This document shows, piece by piece, positions 5,297 to 7,678 of a stretch of DNA of 7,678 nucleotides. The notes under the pieces are model-generated. The model ran no database searches and was not told where the DNA came from. It saw only the letters and a list, made by a program, of their open reading frames with translations. The stretch is from Treponema sp. (GTDB lineage Bacteria > Spirochaetota > Spirochaetia > Treponematales > Treponemataceae): NCBI GenBank assembly GCA_017453705.1, contig JAFTEK010000084.1, positions 1 through 7,678 of the forward strand, read 5' to 3'. The position numbers and the translations under genes are program-made. Numbering within the stretch: the stretch's first letter is position 1; each line of letters begins with the position of its first letter.

Positions 5297-6327
5297 ATAG
5301 TCCTGCCTTCCACAGCGGCGTACTTGGCAAGTTTTTCGCAGAGGGCCTCGAATTCCGACGGCCTGAGCTGCTGGGAAGCGTCGCTCAGGGCCTTCTCAGG
5401 GTTGCAGTGGACTTCTATCTCAAGGCCGTCAGCACCGGCGGCAACGGAGGACTGCGCGAGAACAGGAACCATCCAGCGGATTCCGCAGGCATGGCTCGGG
5501 TCGGCCACCACCGGCAGGTGTGAGACCTTGTGCAGGTATGGAATCGCGCTCACATCAAGGCAGTTCCTGGTGTATCCGTCGTAAGTGCGGATACCACGCT
5601 CACATAAGTTGACGTTCTCGTTTCCGTTGGCCATGATGTACTCCGCGCTCATCAAAAGCTCGTTTATAGTGCCGGAAAGACCGCGCTTGAGCAGGACGGG
5701 CTTTCCCGCCCTGCCCAGCTCCTTCAAGAGGTCAAAGTTCTGGAAGTTCCTCGCCCCCACCTGTATCAAATCCACATCGGAAAAATACTCCAGCTCGCTT
5801 ATCGCCATAAGCTCCGTGCATATAGGAAGCCCTGTCTCCTTCTTGGCCTGGGACAATAGCTTAAGCCCCTCCTTGCCCATGCCCTGAAAGCTGTAAGGGG
5901 ATGTACGGGGCTTGTAGGCTCCCCCGCGCAGAATCCTGGCTCCCGCCTTCTTGACCGCCCTGGCCGCGTCGAGCAGCTGCTGCTCGCCTTCCACGGAACA
6001 GGGGCCCGCGATGATGGCAACGTTCTTGCCGCCCCCTATGACACAAGGGCTAACGCCCGGCTGCCCGCCGCCGACTGTCACCGCAGTGTCCTCCGGGTGA
6101 AATGAACGGCTGGCCATCTTGTACGGGGCGGAAACCCGCTCCGCGCTCTCCACCACGTCATTCGCAAGCAAATCCTCAGGGTCTATCTTGGACGTGTCCC
6201 CCAAAAGCCCTACAATCGTCTTGTCAACGCCCCTTGAGATGTGGACCCCGAAGCCCTTCTTCTTTACACCGTCCAGGAATGAATCAAGCTCGGCATCATT
6301 CACGCCCTTCTTCAAAACAATAATCAT
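5293..6327 (-). CDS. aroF: 3-deoxy-7-phosphoheptulonate (DAHP) synthase, type I-beta with N-terminal regulatory domain
   Basis: DAHP synthase condenses phosphoenolpyruvate and erythrose 4-phosphate, the first step of the shikimate pathway, in the cytoplasm. This 344-aa protein has the layout of the Thermotoga-type enzyme: an N-terminal ferredoxin-like domain (about residues 1-68) and the (beta/alpha)8 barrel. Visible motifs are AGPCSVE (108-113), RGGAYKPRTSPYSFQG (134-149), GARNFQNF (191-198), LKRG (213-216), DPSHACG (276-282) and EIEVH (303-307). Expected metal ligands are Cys110, His279, Glu305 and Asp316, shifted by 7-8 from the Thermotoga numbering I recall. In that enzyme the N-terminal domain gives inhibition by Tyr/Phe; the same is inferred here. 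The start at 6327 has GGAG (6336-6339) 8 nt upstream. No promoter fits between the terminator at 6360-6390 and this start, so expression must depend on read-through. aroF is a convenient symbol; family members are also named aroG/aroA. Confidence 0.95.
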   Translation of the reverse strand: MIIVLKKGVNDAELDSFLDGVKKKGFGVHISRGVDKTIVGLLGDTSKIDPEDLLANDVVESAERVSAPYKMASRSFHPEDTAVTVGGGQPGVSPCVIGGGKNVAIIAGPCSVEGEQQLLDAARAVKKAGARILRGGAYKPRTSPYSFQGMGKEGLKLLSQAKKETGLPICTELMAISELEYFSDVDLIQVGARNFQNFDLLKELGRAGKPVLLKRGLSGTINELLMSAEYIMANGNENVNLCERGIRTYDGYTRNCLDVSAIPYLHKVSHLPVVADPSHACGIRWMVPVLAQSSVAAGADGLEIEVHCNPEKALSDASQQLRPSEFEALCEKLAKYAAVEGRTI

Positions 6328-6359
6328 ATACGCCTCTCCATGTCATAAGGATTTGCAAC

Positions 6360-6390
6360 AAAAAAGGGCTTTCCCCAGCGGAAAGCCCTT
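6360..6390 (-). terminator. Intrinsic terminator just upstream of aroF (predicted attenuator)
   Basis: On the minus strand AAGGGCTTTCC (6390-6380), loop GCTGG, and GGAAAGCCCTT (6374-6364) form a perfect 11-bp stem that runs into six T residues (6365-6360). It ends only 33 nt before the aroF start codon, leaving room for the aroF SD but for no promoter. It lies 36 nt after the leader-peptide stop. Its position makes it an on/off gate for aroF-tyrA-azlCD and not merely the end of an upstream gene. Confidence 0.9.
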
Positions 6391-6494
6391 GTATTACCAA
6401 AGCAATCAGTAAACACAAAACACCGCCTATCTTGCGGTGCATGGCCTCCGCTTAAAACCGAGAAAAGCATAAAAGCCCACGTAAAGGTAGGCCA
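6377..6494 (-). promoter_or_regulatory. Predicted attenuator RNA: competing helices in the aroF leader
   Basis: Four segments of the minus-strand leader can pair in alternatives. Segment 1, TGGCCT (6494-6489), ends on the first base of the first Tyr codon and is perfectly complementary to AGGCCA (6447-6442) in segment 2. Segment 2, AGCGGAGGCC (6452-6443), can instead pair with segment 3, the terminator's 5' arm and loop (TCCGCT, 6382-6377: six Watson-Crick pairs, then two G-U pairs, a one-base bulge and two G-C pairs). Segments 3 and 4 form the terminator. A ribosome stalled at Tyr18/Tyr20 would cover segment 1 and free segment 2 to block the terminator. A ribosome at the stop codon would cover part or all of segment 2. 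Pairings were found by eye; no folding energy was calculated. Confidence 0.6.
6421..6439 (-). repeat. Hairpin around the leader-peptide stop codon
   Basis: CACCGC (6439-6434) and GCGGTG (6426-6421) form a perfect 6-bp GC-rich stem. The 7-nt loop holds the leader stop codon TAG (6429-6427), and TTTT follows. It could be a pause hairpin that keeps RNA polymerase in step with the leader ribosome, or a ribosome-removal signal. CACCGC could also pair weakly with GCGG at 6451-6448, linking it to the antiterminator. Confidence 0.45.
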
Positions 6495-6540
6495 GCGTGG
6501 AGGAATTGATAATTGATGCCCATCGGGCTATGTGTTTCAT
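6427..6540 (-). CDS. Tyr/Phe-rich leader peptide of the aroF operon
   Basis: This 37-codon ORF begins MKHIARWAS and contains YLYVGFYAFLGF (residues 18-29), where six of twelve residues are Tyr or Phe; there is also one Trp (7). It ends with KRRPCTAR and TAG. It lies directly between the operon promoter and the terminator that precedes aroF, whose products lead to Tyr and Phe. This is the arrangement of leader peptides such as PheL in ribosome-mediated attenuation. The ATG at 6540 starts 7 nt after the -10 hexamer and has no SD, so the transcript is predicted to be leaderless. The frame could be extended upstream to an ATG at 6744, but that would run through the promoter and is rejected. A single hydrophobic stretch also allows the alternative of a tiny membrane peptide; context favours attenuation. 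Confidence 0.72.
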   Translation of the reverse strand: MKHIARWASIINSSTLAYLYVGFYAFLGFKRRPCTAR

Positions 6541-6547
6541 AACCGCT

Positions 6548-6576
6548 ATCATAGACAAAAACAAGTGTCCTGTCAA
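6548..6576 (-). promoter_or_regulatory. Sigma-70 promoter of the aroF-tyrA-azlCD operon
   Basis: The minus strand reads TTGACA (6576-6571), a 17-nt spacer (6570-6554) and TATGAT (6553-6548), a perfect -35 and a 5/6 -10. The expected start is near 6541-6540, at the leader-peptide ATG. No other promoter of this quality occurs between here and aroF. Confidence 0.85.
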
Positions 6577-6600
6577 GGGCAACTGCAGGGCGCTGATTCC

Positions 6601-6680
6601 CCTGGCATGGCAGTGATTACGGTGGCACAGCACTCCTTTCCGTGGCAGGGCACAGTCCGGCCGATTCATCAACTGCCACG
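6601..6680. promoter_or_regulatory. Phased TGGCA repeats in the divergent intergenic region (possible operator)
   Basis: The 195-nt gap between the divergent starts at 6540 and 6736 holds no convincing gene besides the two promoters. It has TGGCA at 6603, 6608, 6623 and 6643. Three of these are exactly 20 bp apart, and two sit in the longer form C(G/C)GTGGCA (6620-6627 and 6640-6647). CGTGGCAG (6641-6648) has a perfect inverted copy CTGCCACG (6673-6680). Spacing near two helical turns would suit a protein bound on one DNA face. No known regulator motif was recognised. Confidence 0.35.
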
Positions 6681-6719
6681 CTTCCATTTGACAAGCCTCT
6701 TTTCCTTCCCTTCTTGCCT

Positions 6720-6728
6720 TGATATACT
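6720..6728 (+). promoter_or_regulatory. Extended -10 promoter of the beta-propeller gene
   Basis: TGATATACT (6720-6728) fits an extended -10 (TGn followed by TATACT, 5/6 to consensus). The -35 at a 17-nt spacing (TTTTCC, 6700-6705) is poor, as is usual for extended -10 promoters. A TTGACA at 6688-6693 is 29 nt away and too far to pair with it. The ATG at 6736 follows after exactly 7 nt, without an SD, which suggests a leaderless transcript. Confidence 0.55.
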
Positions 6729-6735
6729 GTAAGCC

Positions 6736-7678
6736 ATGAAACATGCCTTTTCTGCCCTCGCCATTTCACTCTCACTTGCAATGTCCTGCCTTGCAGAACC
6801 TGCATCCATATCATTGGAAAAAATAGGGGTCTACCCCTGCGGAAAGCAGCCCAAACAGGTTTTGTTCTCACCGGACAACAAATACGTCCTGCTGCCCCTG
6901 CTTGAAGACACGGGCTTCGACGTGTTCAGCCTGGAAGAAAAGAAGGTCGTAAGGCGGATTTCTCCCCCTGACGCGGACAAACATGGCTTTGCGGAGGGGC
7001 TTTTCATCAGGGAGAAAGGAGTCTTCCTGGTATCCCAGATGACAACAGGCTGCCTTTACGAATACAGCTGTCCCGGCTTTGAGTACAAGAGAACTATAAA
7101 GACAGGCGGAACATGGTCCAAGTTCATCGCTTGGTCAAAGGAAAGGCAGCTGCTCGCTGTCTCCAACTGGGTCTCAAATGACATATCTATAATAGACTAC
7201 TCGGACGGCTCGCTGCTTCGACTTATTTCCACCGGCAAGGCTCCGCGAGGCATGATATTCCTGGACGGGGGGAAAGTCCTCGTAAGCCTGTCGTTTGACT
7301 CCGGCCTGATAGAAAAGTTCAACGTGGACACGGGAAAGAGGACGGACTGCATATCCGTGGCATCCTCCTGTATGAGGCACATAGCCTGTAGCAGTGACCA
7401 GAAGACCGCATTCGTAAGCGACATGTACAACAGGCAGGTCTACAAGCTGGACTTACAGTCATTCAAGATAACAGGCCGCTGTACTGTCTACAGGAACCCC
7501 AATACAATCGACCTTTTGGACGACCGCTGGCTCTTTGTGTCCACCCGCGGGCCTAACAACCCCCAGGACTATACCAAGCGCAGCCCCTCAAACGGAAAGA
7601 TACACATAGTGGACACAAAGGACATGAGCATAGTCAAGACTTTCGAGGGGGGCAACCAACCTACCGGGCTGGATGTCT
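6736..7678 (+). CDS. Exported beta-propeller (YVTN/NHL-like) protein, partial
   Basis: The frame opens at ATG 6736 and is still open at the window end after 314 codons, so the C-terminus is missing. It begins MKHAFSALAISLSLAMSCLA, an export signal. Cys18 after Ala-Met-Ser could be a spirochete-type lipobox, or signal peptidase I may cut after Ala20. The rest has repeated blade-like units: VLFSPDNKYVLLPLLEDTGF (about 42-61), LAVSNWVSNDISIIDYSDGS (about 140-159), KVLVSLSFDSGLIEKFNVDT (about 180-199), AFVSDMYNRQVYKLDLQS (about 225-242) and GKIHIVDTKDMSIVKTFEGG (about 287-306). This fits a YVTN/YncE-type seven-bladed propeller in the periplasm or on a membrane as a lipoprotein. The substrate or partner is unknown. 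It is divergent from the aromatic operon and has no evident link to it. No Shine-Dalgarno sequence precedes the start. Confidence 0.8.
   Translation, partial: MKHAFSALAISLSLAMSCLAEPASISLEKIGVYPCGKQPKQVLFSPDNKYVLLPLLEDTGFDVFSLEEKKVVRRISPPDADKHGFAEGLFIREKGVFLVSQMTTGCLYEYSCPGFEYKRTIKTGGTWSKFIAWSKERQLLAVSNWVSNDISIIDYSDGSLLRLISTGKAPRGMIFLDGGKVLVSLSFDSGLIEKFNVDTGKRTDCISVASSCMRHIACSSDQKTAFVSDMYNRQVYKLDLQSFKITGRCTVYRNPNTIDLLDDRWLFVSTRGPNNPQDYTKRSPSNGKIHIVDTKDMSIVKTFEGGNQPTGLDV

Noticed and set aside
4532..5584. A 350-codon plus-strand frame opposite tyrA and aroF.
   Set aside because: It lies antisense to two firmly identified enzymes, has no family motif, and reflects codon bias of the real genes.
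6296..6442. A 48-codon minus-strand ORF beginning MHRKIGGVLCLLIALVIQG, signal-peptide-like, running through the terminator and into aroF.
   Set aside because: Its GGAGG is only 2 nt from the ATG, it spans a perfect terminator stem, overlaps the aroF start out of frame and ends without a domain. The hydrophobic start is probably chance, although a conserved frame in relatives would reopen the question.
6471..6480. GGGCTTT in the leader ORF as an antiterminator arm, since it repeats the terminator's 5' arm.
   Set aside because: It could only capture the terminator's 3' arm, which is transcribed last, so it would compete poorly with the adjacent 11-bp stem. The AGCGGAGGCC segment is a better candidate.
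6688..6693. TTGACA as the -35 of the propeller gene promoter.
   Set aside because: It is 29 nt from the TATACT hexamer, beyond the usable spacing; the extended -10 explains the promoter better.
6427..6744. A 105-codon version of the leader ORF beginning at 6744.
   Set aside because: Its first two thirds run through the aroF promoter and the repeat-rich intergenic region, contain no recognisable domain, and overlap the propeller gene's promoter and start on the other strand. Only the last 37 codons are supported.

Overview
The window looks like a chromosomal segment of a spirochete, most likely a Treponema of moderate GC. The best evidence is two tandem genes for FlaA, the periplasmic flagellar filament sheath protein that is characteristic of spirochetes, next to the flagellar rod genes flgB, flgC and fliE. 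No mobile element, CRISPR array, tRNA or rRNA was seen.

Layout, all on the minus strand except the last gene. (1) Positions 6736-7678, plus strand: the start of an exported beta-propeller protein that runs off the window. (2) Positions 6576 down to 3230: an aromatic amino acid operon. It has a near-consensus promoter, a 37-codon Tyr/Phe-rich leader peptide, an intrinsic terminator placed just before the first structural gene, then aroF (DAHP synthase with an N-terminal regulatory domain), tyrA (prephenate dehydrogenase, ATGA overlap) and a fused azlC-azlD exporter. (3) Positions 3074 down to 1303: a consensus sigma-70 promoter, a possible 44-codon upstream ORF whose stop overlaps the flaA start, two flaA paralogues and a strong terminator. 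(4) Positions 1163 down to 1: the flgB-flgC-fliE operon, preceded by a flagellar-sigma-like -10 element (GCCGATAA) and running off the left edge.

Two regulatory signals stand out. First, the aroF leader has all the parts of a ribosome-mediated transcription attenuator: an aromatic-rich leader peptide, a terminator, a plausible antiterminator, and a competing 1:2 helix that starts at the first Tyr codon. Second, all four promoters I can place are followed by exactly 7 nt and then an ATG without a Shine-Dalgarno sequence. Internal cistrons and flaA have SD sequences, mostly good ones. This predicts that leaderless mRNAs are common in this organism.

The gene set fits two jobs: building the periplasmic flagellum (rod base plus sheath), and making tyrosine under two controls (predicted attenuation, and allosteric control of AroF). 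These transcript-level claims come from reading the sequence. No transcription start sites or homology searches were available.
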